A stretch of DNA of 64,000 nucleotides from Clostridium sp. AM30-24 (GTDB lineage: Bacteria; Bacillota; Clostridia; Lachnospirales; Lachnospiraceae), in NCBI RefSeq assembly GCF_003480435.1, contig NZ_QUJB01000013.1:1-64000 (forward strand), read 5' to 3'. Shown here one piece after another: positions 44,523 to 51,881 of the stretch. A program made the translations under genes and the position numbers. The notes beneath the pieces were generated by a model, which worked only from the letters and a program-made list of their open reading frames with translations, was not told where the DNA came from and did not search any database. Each line of letters begins with the position of its first letter. The stretch's first letter is position 1.

Positions 44523-44551
44523 TTGCGTGCCCGGGGGAACTATGATACGAT
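44523..44551 (+). promoter_or_regulatory. Predicted promoter of the FAD-dependent dehydrogenase gene
   Basis: TTGCGT at 44523-44528 and TACGAT at 44546-44551 are spaced by 17 bp, about 70 bases before the ATG. Confidence 0.55.
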
Positions 44552-44622
44552 AAAGAATGGTGTGCAAGGAACGCTCCCCGTACTGGTGTCCGTATATGCT
44601 CACCCGAAAGGAGACTTGTGAT

Positions 44623-46035
44623 ATGAAATCCGGAGAACACTTTGACGTGATCATCATCGGCGCCGGCCCGTCCGGTATCTTCTGCGCCTATGAACTGATC
44701 AAAGAAAAACCAGAATTAAACATCTTAATGATCGAAAAAGGAAGACCGATCGAAAAACGCGTCTGTCCAAAGAGAAAAACAAAAGTATGCGTTGGCTGTA
44801 AACCATGTTCCATCACCACAGGCTTCGCAGGAGCCGGAGCTTTCTCCGACGGAAAACTCTCCCTCTCCCCGGATGTCGGAGGAAATCTGCCGGAGATCTT
44901 AGGATACGATAAGGCGACAGAGCTCATCAGGGAATCCGACGATATCTATCTGCAGTTCGGCGCTGATCAGAACGTATACGGTGTTGACAAACAGCAGGAG
45001 ATCCGCAAGATCCGTAAAAAGGCCATCAATGCAAACTTAAAACTGATCGAATGCCCGATCCGCCACCTCGGAACCGAGGAAGGCTACAAGATCTATACCC
45101 GCCTGCAGGATCACCTCCTCGCAAACGGCATCCACATGGAATTCAACACGATGGTAAAAGATATCATCATCGAAGACGGAGCTGCAAAGGGTGTCATTAC
45201 CGATAAAGACGAAACCTACTACGCAGACGAGATCGTCTCCGCCATCGGCCGCGAAGGTTCCGACTGGTTCTCCCACATCTGTGATGACCACGGGATCGAT
45301 ACCGAGGTCGGCACCGTTGATATCGGTGTCCGCGTTGAAGTCCGCGACGAGGTCATGGAATTCCTCAACAAGAACCTCTACGAGGCAAAGCTTGTATACT
45401 ACACTCCGACCTTCGACGATAAAGTCCGCACCTTCTGTACGAACCCGTCCGGTGAGGTTGCTACCGAATATTACGAAAACGGCCTGGCTGTCGTAAACGG
45501 CCACGCTTATAAATCAAAAGAATATAAGACAAACAACACCAACTTCGCGATCCTGGTATCCAAGAACTTCACAAAACCCTTCAAGACCCCGATCGAGTAT
45601 GGTAAACACATCGCCCAGCTCTCCAACATGCTCTGCGACGGAAAGATCCTCGTCCAGACCTTCGGAGACTTCCAGAGAGGCCGCCGCACCACAGAGGAGC
45701 GTCTTTGCAGAAACAATATCATCCCGACCTTAAAAGATGCCGTTCCGGGCGACCTTTCCTTGGTTCTTCCGCACCGCATCATGGTCGACATCAAAGAGAT
45801 GTTAAAGGCACTCGATAAGGTTACTCCTGGTATCGCGAGCGACGAGACACTTCTCTACGGTGTGGAAGTTAAATTCTACTCCAACAAAGTCGTTGTCGAC
45901 AAAGATTTCGAGACAAATATCCACGGTCTCCGCGCGATCGGCGACGGCGCATCCGTAACCCGCGGACTTCAGCAGGCATCCGCGAACGGACTTTCCGTTG
46001 CGAGAAGTATCCTGGCGAGAATGAATCAGAAATAA
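44623..46035 (+). CDS. FAD-dependent dehydrogenase of the COG2509 type
   Basis: About 470 residues. ATG 44623 has AAAGGAG nine bases upstream. The N-terminal Rossmann FAD site IIIGAGPSGIFCAYEL, the Cys-rich segment CPKRKTKVCVGCKPC, the GFAGAGAFSDGKLSLS stretch and the closing GLRAIGDGASVTRGLQQASANGL are characteristic of this uncharacterised but widespread family. It is probably a cytoplasmic oxidoreductase; the substrate is unknown. The four clustered cysteines could bind a metal or cluster. It is monocistronic, between its own promoter and strong terminators, and its codon use suggests high expression. Confidence 0.85.
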   Translation: MKSGEHFDVIIIGAGPSGIFCAYELIKEKPELNILMIEKGRPIEKRVCPKRKTKVCVGCKPCSITTGFAGAGAFSDGKLSLSPDVGGNLPEILGYDKATELIRESDDIYLQFGADQNVYGVDKQQEIRKIRKKAINANLKLIECPIRHLGTEEGYKIYTRLQDHLLANGIHMEFNTMVKDIIIEDGAAKGVITDKDETYYADEIVSAIGREGSDWFSHICDDHGIDTEVGTVDIGVRVEVRDEVMEFLNKNLYEAKLVYYTPTFDDKVRTFCTNPSGEVATEYYENGLAVVNGHAYKSKEYKTNNTNFAILVSKNFTKPFKTPIEYGKHIAQLSNMLCDGKILVQTFGDFQRGRRTTEERLCRNNIIPTLKDAVPGDLSLVLPHRIMVDIKEMLKALDKVTPGIASDETLLYGVEVKFYSNKVVVDKDFETNIHGLRAIGDGASVTRGLQQASANGLSVARSILARMNQK

Positions 46036-46045
46036 GGAAGCTGAG

Positions 46046-46118
46046 AAAAGCTCTAAGATCAGTTGTCGGGCAGAATTCCAATGAATTCCACCCAGATGTC
46101 TGACTTAGAGCTTTTTCT
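46046..46118 (+). terminator. Terminator after the FAD dehydrogenase gene
   Basis: AAAAGCTCTAAG (46046-46057) pairs perfectly with CTTAGAGCTTTT (46104-46115), with inner pairing and a T-run included in the closing arm. Confidence 0.8.
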
Positions 46119-46122
46119 ATTT

Positions 46123-46156
46123 TGCGCATTTTTCAGATGCGCAGATTTTTTATTTT
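46123..46156 (+). terminator. Second terminator hairpin
   Basis: TGCGCAT (46123-46129) and ATGCGCA (46137-46143) form a 7-bp stem followed by GATTTTTTATTTT. With the first hairpin it forms a double stop against read-through into the convergent reductase gene. Confidence 0.7.
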
Positions 46157-46191
46157 GTTCATGCAGCTATGGATTTGCCGTGATCATATTT

Positions 46192-47229
46192 TTAGAAATT
46201 TCCCGGTAAGATCTCCTTACCTGCCAGAACTTCCTCATAATCCTTCAGGTTTCTCTGCAGAAGCTCCGGTGTGTTCAGTCCATACGGACATTTACTCATG
46301 CAGTGTCCGCAGTGGAGGCAGTCTTTGATCTTCATCATCTTCGCCTGCACCTCCGGCGTGAGCTGGAGCTCTGACGGAGATCTTCTGAGAAGGAGGGACA
46401 TCCTCGCGCAGGTGTTGATCTCAATTCCTGCCGGACATGGCATACAGTAGCCGCAGGCACGGCAGAAGCTTCCGAATAACTGCTTTCTGTCGTTCTCGAT
46501 CAGGGTGCGGATCTCGTCGTCCATCACCGGCGGATTATCGATATAGCTTAAAAATTCATCAAGCTCATGCTCCTTCTGGACACCCCAGATCGGGAGTACG
46601 CTGTCGTACTGTGCCTGAAACGCGTAAGCGGCTCTTGAATTGTTGATCAGCCCACCGGACAATGCCTTCATGGCAATAAAGCCCATATCCGCCTTTTTGC
46701 ACTTTTCCATAAGTTCCAGATCCTTCTCGCTGCAAAGATAGCAGAACGGGAACTGTAATGTCGCATAGAGACCGGAGTCCACAGCCTCGTTCGCAACCGC
46801 GAGACGATGGTTCGTGATGCTGATGAACCGGATCTTTCCCTGTTCTCTTGCCTTTAACGCCGCATCATAGAGGCCGGATTCATCGCCCGGCTTCGGACAG
46901 ACTGCCGGGTTGTGGAACTGGTATACATCGATGCAGTCCGTCTTTAAAAGACGAAGGCTGGTCTCAAGATCTTTCCAGAATCCTTCTGCTGTCGTTGCCG
47001 CTGTCTTTGTTGCCAGATAGATATGGTTTCTGACATCGCTTAAGGCATATCCGATCTTTTCCTCACTGTCAGAATATGCTCTCGCCGTATCGAAATATGT
47101 AATTCCGCCGTCATATGCCTTTCTCAAAAGCTTCGCGGCCTCTTCCTTCGTAATTCTCTGAATCGGAAGCGCACCGAAACCATTCTTATTTACCGTGATT
47201 CCCGTCTTTCCAAGTGTTACTGTTGTCAT
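46192..47229 (-). CDS. Aldo/keto reductase with C-terminal ferredoxin-type domain
   Basis: About 345 residues; ATG 47229 has AAAGGAG seven bases upstream. The N-terminal two thirds form the aldo/keto reductase barrel (TGITVNKNGFGALPI, ITYFDTARAYSDSEEKIGYAL with Asp and Tyr of the catalytic tetrad, TDCIDVYQFHN). The C-terminal part carries two Cys clusters, CRACGYCMPCPAG and CLHCGHCMSKCPYG, that should bind [4Fe-4S] centres. Such fused proteins are common in Clostridia, and their electron donors and substrates are mostly unknown. The gene precedes no same-strand partner closely. Confidence 0.9.
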   Translation of the reverse strand: MTTVTLGKTGITVNKNGFGALPIQRITKEEAAKLLRKAYDGGITYFDTARAYSDSEEKIGYALSDVRNHIYLATKTAATTAEGFWKDLETSLRLLKTDCIDVYQFHNPAVCPKPGDESGLYDAALKAREQGKIRFISITNHRLAVANEAVDSGLYATLQFPFCYLCSEKDLELMEKCKKADMGFIAMKALSGGLINNSRAAYAFQAQYDSVLPIWGVQKEHELDEFLSYIDNPPVMDDEIRTLIENDRKQLFGSFCRACGYCMPCPAGIEINTCARMSLLLRRSPSELQLTPEVQAKMMKIKDCLHCGHCMSKCPYGLNTPELLQRNLKDYEEVLAGKEILPGNF

Positions 47230-47307
47230 AAAGGCTCTCCTTTCTTCCTGCTGTCTGCCCGTAACCTTTTCACACATTTGTGGACTATGGCTACGGGCAT
47301 AGTAAAG

Positions 47308-47502
47308 CTACTGTTTTCCGGCGTCCAGCATCTCCTTCAGCGCTTCATCCCCGTCATCGATCCACGCGTCCTCTTCATCCTCGTTAAGGCCAAGGAATTT
47401 TGCGAGAGTTCTCTCATCATCGCTGTTGTTCCACTCATCGACATAATCATCGATGGCTTCGAATTCAATTTCTCCTGCCTGATACTTTTCTTTGAATGTC
47501 AT
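47308..47502 (-). CDS. Small acidic protein of unknown function
   Basis: 64 residues, very rich in Asp and Glu (DEWNNSDDERTLAKFLGLNEDEEDAWIDDGDEAL), without Cys or membrane segment. AAGGAGCAGG lies before the ATG. The first 38 bp overlap the end of the gntR gene in another frame. Short acidic proteins starting MTFKEKY occur in other Lachnospiraceae as I recall, so it is probably real, but no function is known. It could be an antirepressor-like partner of the regulator or an unrelated helper protein. Confidence 0.7.
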   Translation of the reverse strand: MTFKEKYQAGEIEFEAIDDYVDEWNNSDDERTLAKFLGLNEDEEDAWIDDGDEALKEMLDAGKQ

Positions 47503-48175
47503 TTTCCTGCTCCTTCAGATTCTTGAGAATCGTGATCTCCTGATTGTCGATGTGTTCCCGCACAGCCATCTTCGCCTCCTGAATGTGGCGCAGGGTCAGT
47601 GCCTTTAAAATATGTTCATGCTCCACCATGAGGATCTGGCGCTTATCTGCGTCCTTGATATACTCCAGACGGTAGCGGTACATCTGCTCTCTTAAATTGT
47701 TTAAGATCTGTACGAGCTTCTGGTTTTTTGTACTGTTATAGATGATCTCATGGAAATTCTCGTCGGTCTGAGCGATCTGCATCGCATCCCCGTTCTCAAT
47801 CGCCGCCTTGAAATCAACCTCTGCCTTATTTAGCTGCGCGAGCTCTTCCTCGGTGATTCTCTGGCAGGCGAGGTCGATGGCAAGCTCCTCTAAGGAACGG
47901 CGCACCTCCAGAACATCTCTCAGATTGTTCTCGGAGATTTTCGCGACCTCCGCTCCCTTTCTCGGGATCATTAAAACAAGGCCTTCCAGCTCCAGCTTTC
48001 TGATCGCCTCACGGATCGGAGTACGGCTCACGCCGAGACGCTCCGCCAGCTGGATCTCCATCAGGCGTTCGCCCGGCTCCAGCTCTCCTTTTAAAATTGC
48101 CTGACGCAGGGTCTTGAACACAACATCCCTGAGCGGCAGATATTCGTCCATGTTTACTTCAAAATGATTCGTCAT
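47465..48175 (-). CDS. GntR family transcriptional regulator (FadR/FCD subfamily)
   Basis: 236 residues. The N-terminal winged helix is clear (LRQAILKGELEPGERLMEIQLAERLGVSRTPIREAIRKLELEGLV), followed by an all-helical FCD ligand domain in which Asp and His residues typical of the metal site occur (EFRR-like LEVRRSLEELAID, NFHEIIYNS, EHEHILKAL). These regulators usually repress genes for uptake or breakdown of an organic acid or sugar acid. It lies 14 bp after ispE and overlaps the small acidic gene. The palindrome TTGTATACAA upstream of ispE could be its own operator. Confidence 0.9.
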   Translation of the reverse strand: MTNHFEVNMDEYLPLRDVVFKTLRQAILKGELEPGERLMEIQLAERLGVSRTPIREAIRKLELEGLVLMIPRKGAEVAKISENNLRDVLEVRRSLEELAIDLACQRITEEELAQLNKAEVDFKAAIENGDAMQIAQTDENFHEIIYNSTKNQKLVQILNNLREQMYRYRLEYIKDADKRQILMVEHEHILKALTLRHIQEAKMAVREHIDNQEITILKNLKEQENDIQRKVSGRRN

Positions 48176-48189
48176 CGTGTCTCACTCCT

Positions 48190-49086
48190 CTATCTGGCTT
48201 TCTTCCGATTATAGAATTCAGTCAGGTACACCTGTCGGGTCAGGCGTCCGCCATCCGCATCCCTGAGGGCCTGACAGGCCTTTTCCGCCTGTTCTTTGTC
48301 CTTATATATACCGAATACCGTCGGGCCGCTGCCGCTCATCAGGGAACCGCAGGCGCCGTTTTCCATCATTACTTTCTTGATCTCCGCGATCTCCGGATGA
48401 TCCGGCACAGTTACGGTCTCCAGAACATTTCCAAGCCGTCCGATCACACCGTCAAGATCACCGTTTTTGATCGACTCCATCATGCCATCGATATCCGGAT
48501 GTTCCTCCGGTGCAAGTTCATTTACACAAAGCTTTCCGTACACCGCCTTCGTGGATACGGAGATCTGCGGTTTCGCGATCACGAGATGGCACTGGGGTGG
48601 TGCCGGAAGCTCCGTCAGGATCTCGCCGATCCCTTCAGAGAGCGCTGTTCCGCGCATAATACAGTACGGGACATCCGCGCCAAGCTTTACGCCCCGCTCC
48701 ATAAGCTCTTTCTTTGTAAATCCCAGATCAAACATCCGGTTCACACCGACTAAAACAGCCGCCGCGTCGGTACTGCCGCCGGCCATACCGGCCGCAACAG
48801 GGATAAACTTCCGGATCTTTATCGTCACTCCGTCCCTGATTCCTTTTTCATCAAGAAGCAGCTTCGCCGCGCGCCACGCAAGATTTCCCTCTCCGTCCGG
48901 CACGAACGGGAGATTTGTCTCTGTTTTGATCACGCCGTCCCCATTCCGGTCCATCTCGATCCGGTCATACAGGTTCACGGTCTGCATGATCATGCGGACT
49001 TCATGGTAACCGTCCTCTCTCTTCCGGACCACATCCAGGCCGAGGTTGATCTTGGCATAAGCCTTCAGTTCTAAATGGTCTTTCAT
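48190..49086 (-). CDS. ispE: 4-diphosphocytidyl-2-C-methyl-D-erythritol kinase
   Basis: 298 residues. ATG 49086 with GAGGGTG upstream is preferred; an upstream in-frame extension of 31 codons is not family-like. It is a GHMP kinase of the MEP isoprenoid pathway that phosphorylates CDP-methylerythritol. The family start AYAKINLGLDVVRKREDGYHEV, the ATP loop PVAAGMAGGSTDAAA and the C-terminal MSGSGPTVFGIY are intact. It is the first gene of an ispE-gntR-small protein set, read from the promoter at 49276-49305. Confidence 0.96.
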   Translation of the reverse strand: MKDHLELKAYAKINLGLDVVRKREDGYHEVRMIMQTVNLYDRIEMDRNGDGVIKTETNLPFVPDGEGNLAWRAAKLLLDEKGIRDGVTIKIRKFIPVAAGMAGGSTDAAAVLVGVNRMFDLGFTKKELMERGVKLGADVPYCIMRGTALSEGIGEILTELPAPPQCHLVIAKPQISVSTKAVYGKLCVNELAPEEHPDIDGMMESIKNGDLDGVIGRLGNVLETVTVPDHPEIAEIKKVMMENGACGSLMSGSGPTVFGIYKDKEQAEKACQALRDADGGRLTRQVYLTEFYNRKKAR

Positions 49087-49260
49087 GTTGTCACCCTCTA
49101 TTGTTTTTATCCACGGCTCCTGCCCCGTATTGCTCTGAATTTCGAATCGGCAGGATCCATCGCCACTGCCGCGCCGCACGGAATTTTCAAACCAGAAAAT
49201 TTCCGCTGATCACGGTATTAAATTAAAATGGCTGGTATCATCGAATTGTATCTCTGTTGT

Positions 49261-49305
49261 TTGTATACAATGTTTAATATACATGATAGGGGCACCATTT
49301 GACAA
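49261..49305 (-). promoter_or_regulatory. ispE promoter with adjacent palindromic operator
   Basis: TTGTCA (49300-49305) and TATATT (49276-49281) are spaced by 18 bp on the minus strand. The perfect palindrome TTGTATACAA (49261-49270) covers the predicted start point. Such palindromes are typical FadR/GntR-type operators, so autoregulation by the GntR protein encoded two genes later is plausible. Confidence 0.55.
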
Positions 49306-49333
49306 GAGAAATCTTGCATGTTAATTGACTTTT

Positions 49334-50053
49334 TTAGTCAAAAGGATCTTCTTCGGCCTTCACAAATCCCAGACTCTCCGCCATCTTCTTCGACACGATG
49401 TTTTCCTTCCCGATCCTGGCGATAAAACGGATGATCCCGAACTCTTCTCTGGCGTACTCGATCACCGCCCGGCATGCCTCCGAAGCGTAACCTTTTCTCC
49501 GGTATTCCGGGAAAATATGGTATCCGATCTCCAGTGTATCATTCCAGCTGTTTTTATCGCTCAGGGACAGCACATAATAGTCCACGCCCCTGATCCCGTC
49601 GTCCTGCGGAATACGAAAGCCCACAACACCGACAAGGCTTCCGCTTTTTTTCTCCTCCACTGTCCAGAATCCGAACTCAAATACTTCGTAATGCCGCTTT
49701 GTATAATCCGCGACATTCTCGACCGTATCGAGACTTTCATCGACACGGTTCTTCACGATCTCCTCATAATCGCGTTCCGCGATCTCCCGGATCGTAAGCC
49801 GCTCTGTCTCGCAGATATCCCACGGCAGTCCCAGCCGTCTCCTTGCGATCCGTTCCAGAAACCTCTCGTCCGCGACCTCCATATCTGCGATCAATGTGTC
49901 GGCCACGCACCACTCATCCCCCTGCGCATCTTCTCTCCATAATCCAACAATGGCTCTCCCGGCAGCCTTTGCCGCCAGAAGAGCCTCATTTTCATCGGAG
50001 ATCAGGACAGGAATCTTTTCTCCGTTTACGATTGCATAACGGGTCTCCTGCAT
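49334..50053 (-). CDS. GNAT family N-acetyltransferase (RimJ/RimL-like)
   Basis: 239 residues with AAAAGGAGA before the ATG. The C-terminal two thirds form a GNAT domain with LEIGYHIFPEYRRKGYASEACRAVIEYA, which holds the acetyl-CoA-binding RRKGYA loop, and ENIVSKKMAESLGF near the end. The first 75 residues form an extra domain of unknown role with YAIVNGEKIPVLISDENEALLAA. It acetylates an amine, possibly a protein N-terminus or small molecule. No neighbour indicates the substrate. Confidence 0.85.
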   Translation of the reverse strand: MQETRYAIVNGEKIPVLISDENEALLAAKAAGRAIVGLWREDAQGDEWCVADTLIADMEVADERFLERIARRRLGLPWDICETERLTIREIAERDYEEIVKNRVDESLDTVENVADYTKRHYEVFEFGFWTVEEKKSGSLVGVVGFRIPQDDGIRGVDYYVLSLSDKNSWNDTLEIGYHIFPEYRRKGYASEACRAVIEYAREEFGIIRFIARIGKENIVSKKMAESLGFVKAEEDPFD

Positions 50054-50130
50054 AGCACATCTCCTTTTTATAGTTGCGGCCGGTCCCGTTATTCATGCAA
50101 GATGATCCGGGATCTGACTGCCGCTTTTTA

Positions 50131-50658
50131 TCAGCACTTCTCCGGTTCCGGATACTCCACGCCGAAGGTCTCTGCTGTGATAGATTTAATCTTCTGTTCC
50201 TTCATCGGGCGGTCACTGTAATCGGTACGCACTTCAGCGATCTTGTTTACGATGTCCATTCCATCGATGACCTGACCGAACGCTGCATACTCACCGTTTA
50301 AGTATGGAGCGTCTTTGTGCATAATGAAGAACTGGGAACCTGCGGAGTTCGGGTTCATCGCGCGGGCCATGGAGAGAACGCCCTCCGTGTGCGCCAGATC
50401 ATTCTGGAAACCGTTGTGGGAGAACTCGCCCTTGATACAGTATCCCGGACCACCCATTCCGTTGCCGTCCGGGCATCCGCCCTGGATCATGAATCCCTTG
50501 ATCACGCGGTGGAAGATCAGTCCATTATAGAATCCCTTATTTACAAGACTTAAAAAGTTGTTTACCGTATTCGGAGCAACGTCCGGGTAAAGCTCAGCTT
50601 TGATGATATCGCCGTTTGTCATTTCGATGGTAATGACCGGATTTTTCTTTTCTGCCAT
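50131..50658 (-). CDS. Cyclophilin-type peptidyl-prolyl cis-trans isomerase
   Basis: 175 residues; ATG 50658 with AAAAGGAG. No signal peptide, so cytoplasmic. The active-site pattern of cyclophilins is clear: FHRVIKGFMIQGGCPDGNGMGGPGY, MARAMNPNSAGSQFFIM and YAAFGQVIDGMDIV, including the catalytic Arg and Gln/Phe residues. It speeds prolyl isomerisation in folding. It has its own promoter, which overlaps a large hairpin between this gene and the SIMPL gene. Confidence 0.95.
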   Translation of the reverse strand: MAEKKNPVITIEMTNGDIIKAELYPDVAPNTVNNFLSLVNKGFYNGLIFHRVIKGFMIQGGCPDGNGMGGPGYCIKGEFSHNGFQNDLAHTEGVLSMARAMNPNSAGSQFFIMHKDAPYLNGEYAAFGQVIDGMDIVNKIAEVRTDYSDRPMKEQKIKSITAETFGVEYPEPEKC

Positions 50659-50751
50659 TGTCTTTCTCCTTTTTAACTGTGGGCTTTTACCGCCTGAACA
50701 GTAATTTATGCGGCCGCTAAGATACTGGACAGCCACTTGGTCGTACCCTAT

Positions 50752-50803
50752 ATTATACAGGGCATGGTCCCGGATGTCCACTGTTTTCCGGTCCATGCCC
50801 TGT
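50752..50803 (-). promoter_or_regulatory. Cyclophilin gene promoter inside an 11-bp-stem hairpin
   Basis: TGGACA (50775-50780) and TATAAT (50752-50757) are spaced by 17 bp on the minus strand. Both lie within or at the edge of the inverted repeat ACAGGGCATGG/CCATGCCCTGT (50757-50767 with 50793-50803), which probably terminates or protects the upstream SIMPL transcript. Confidence 0.6.
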
Positions 50804-50829
50804 GAATTACTATCGGATTCGCAGAATAC

Positions 50830-51606
50830 CTATTCTCCCATGGAAAAGACGATCTTAATATTCGCACTGACTTCCATTTCGCCCGGCATCACGTTCATGT
50901 CCGCCGCAGCCTCCTCTGCTCCCGCTGCCATCGAGACACTTTCCTTCCTCAAGTTTACGCCGCCGTCCACATATCTTCCGTACTGGCTGTCCGAATACTC
51001 TTCAATACTCACCACATATCCGAGCGTCCGTCCGCTGGCCTCCGCGAGTGCCTCCGCCTTCGTCCGCGCAAGCTCAACCGCTTTTTTAAGCGCCTCCGCA
51101 TACGCGTCATCATATCCGCTGGAATAGTAGGATACGGAATTGATCTCGTTCGCCCCGTTTACGACACCGTTGGAGAGCAGCGTGCCGACCTGGTCCACCG
51201 CCACATCGGAGACGGTCACTTCCGTCTGCATCTCGTATCCGATAAGCTTTCTCGTGTTGCTGCTCCAGTCATACCGTGGATTCAGGTAATATCCGGAGGT
51301 CGTGATGGACTTTTCATCGATCCCCTGTCCTTTCAGGTATTCGGTCAGGGAATTTAAGCTCTCCGTATTCTTCTGCTGGCACTCATCCGCTTTAGTCGCC
51401 TCAGATCTCACCGCAAACACGATCTTCGCCATGTCCGGCACGATCTTCACCGTCTCACTGCTGTCCATGGTGATCTTTCCGTCCGAACTGTCTCCCACAT
51501 TTTCGACCTTCACGGTATCCGGCACAGACACCGTCGTGCTGCATCCCGCAAGAGAAAGCGCCATCATCATCGATAATCCCGCCGCTACCAATGTTCTTTT
51601 CTTCAT
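50830..51606 (-). CDS. SIMPL domain lipoprotein
   Basis: 258 residues with AAGGAGG before the ATG. Lipoprotein signal with lipobox LAGC (Cys at about 22). The SIMPL (DUF541) domain shows IVFAVRSEATKADECQQKN, ITTSGYYLNPRYDWS and ALKKAVELARTKAEALAEASGRTLG, the last being a highly typical helix. SIMPL proteins are secreted or membrane-linked and some bind to signalling or channel proteins, but bacterial roles remain mostly unclear. It appears monocistronic. Confidence 0.88.
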   Translation of the reverse strand: MKKRTLVAAGLSMMMALSLAGCSTTVSVPDTVKVENVGDSSDGKITMDSSETVKIVPDMAKIVFAVRSEATKADECQQKNTESLNSLTEYLKGQGIDEKSITTSGYYLNPRYDWSSNTRKLIGYEMQTEVTVSDVAVDQVGTLLSNGVVNGANEINSVSYYSSGYDDAYAEALKKAVELARTKAEALAEASGRTLGYVVSIEEYSDSQYGRYVDGGVNLRKESVSMAAGAEEAAADMNVMPGEMEVSANIKIVFSMGE

Positions 51607-51881
51607 ACTGGATTCCTCCTTATCCCTGAATGGTATGGTTTCACACTCCCAAACATGCCTGCCCTGTCCGCAGATATGCGTATTTACTGCGTTAACTGTG
51701 AACCATACGAAAACACGTCTTTTATATTAAGGAGTATAACAGAAAAACATTGCGTCGTTTTATCTTTTCTCTTACTTTTTTAGGACATTTTCCTGTAGAA
51801 AAAATGGCATCCGATAATCGATCTTTCCTTCTGTTCTATTGAAGCGATATCCGCATACTGCTGACCGATTTCATTATTCTT

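Larger units (their letters stand above)
44164..44622. other. Divergent promoter region between hydrogenase operon and FAD dehydrogenase
   Basis: About 460 bp, AT-rich in the middle (44260-44400). It contains a minus-strand promoter for the hydrogenase operon and a plus-strand promoter for the dehydrogenase. No gene or riboswitch was recognised. Confidence 0.65.
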
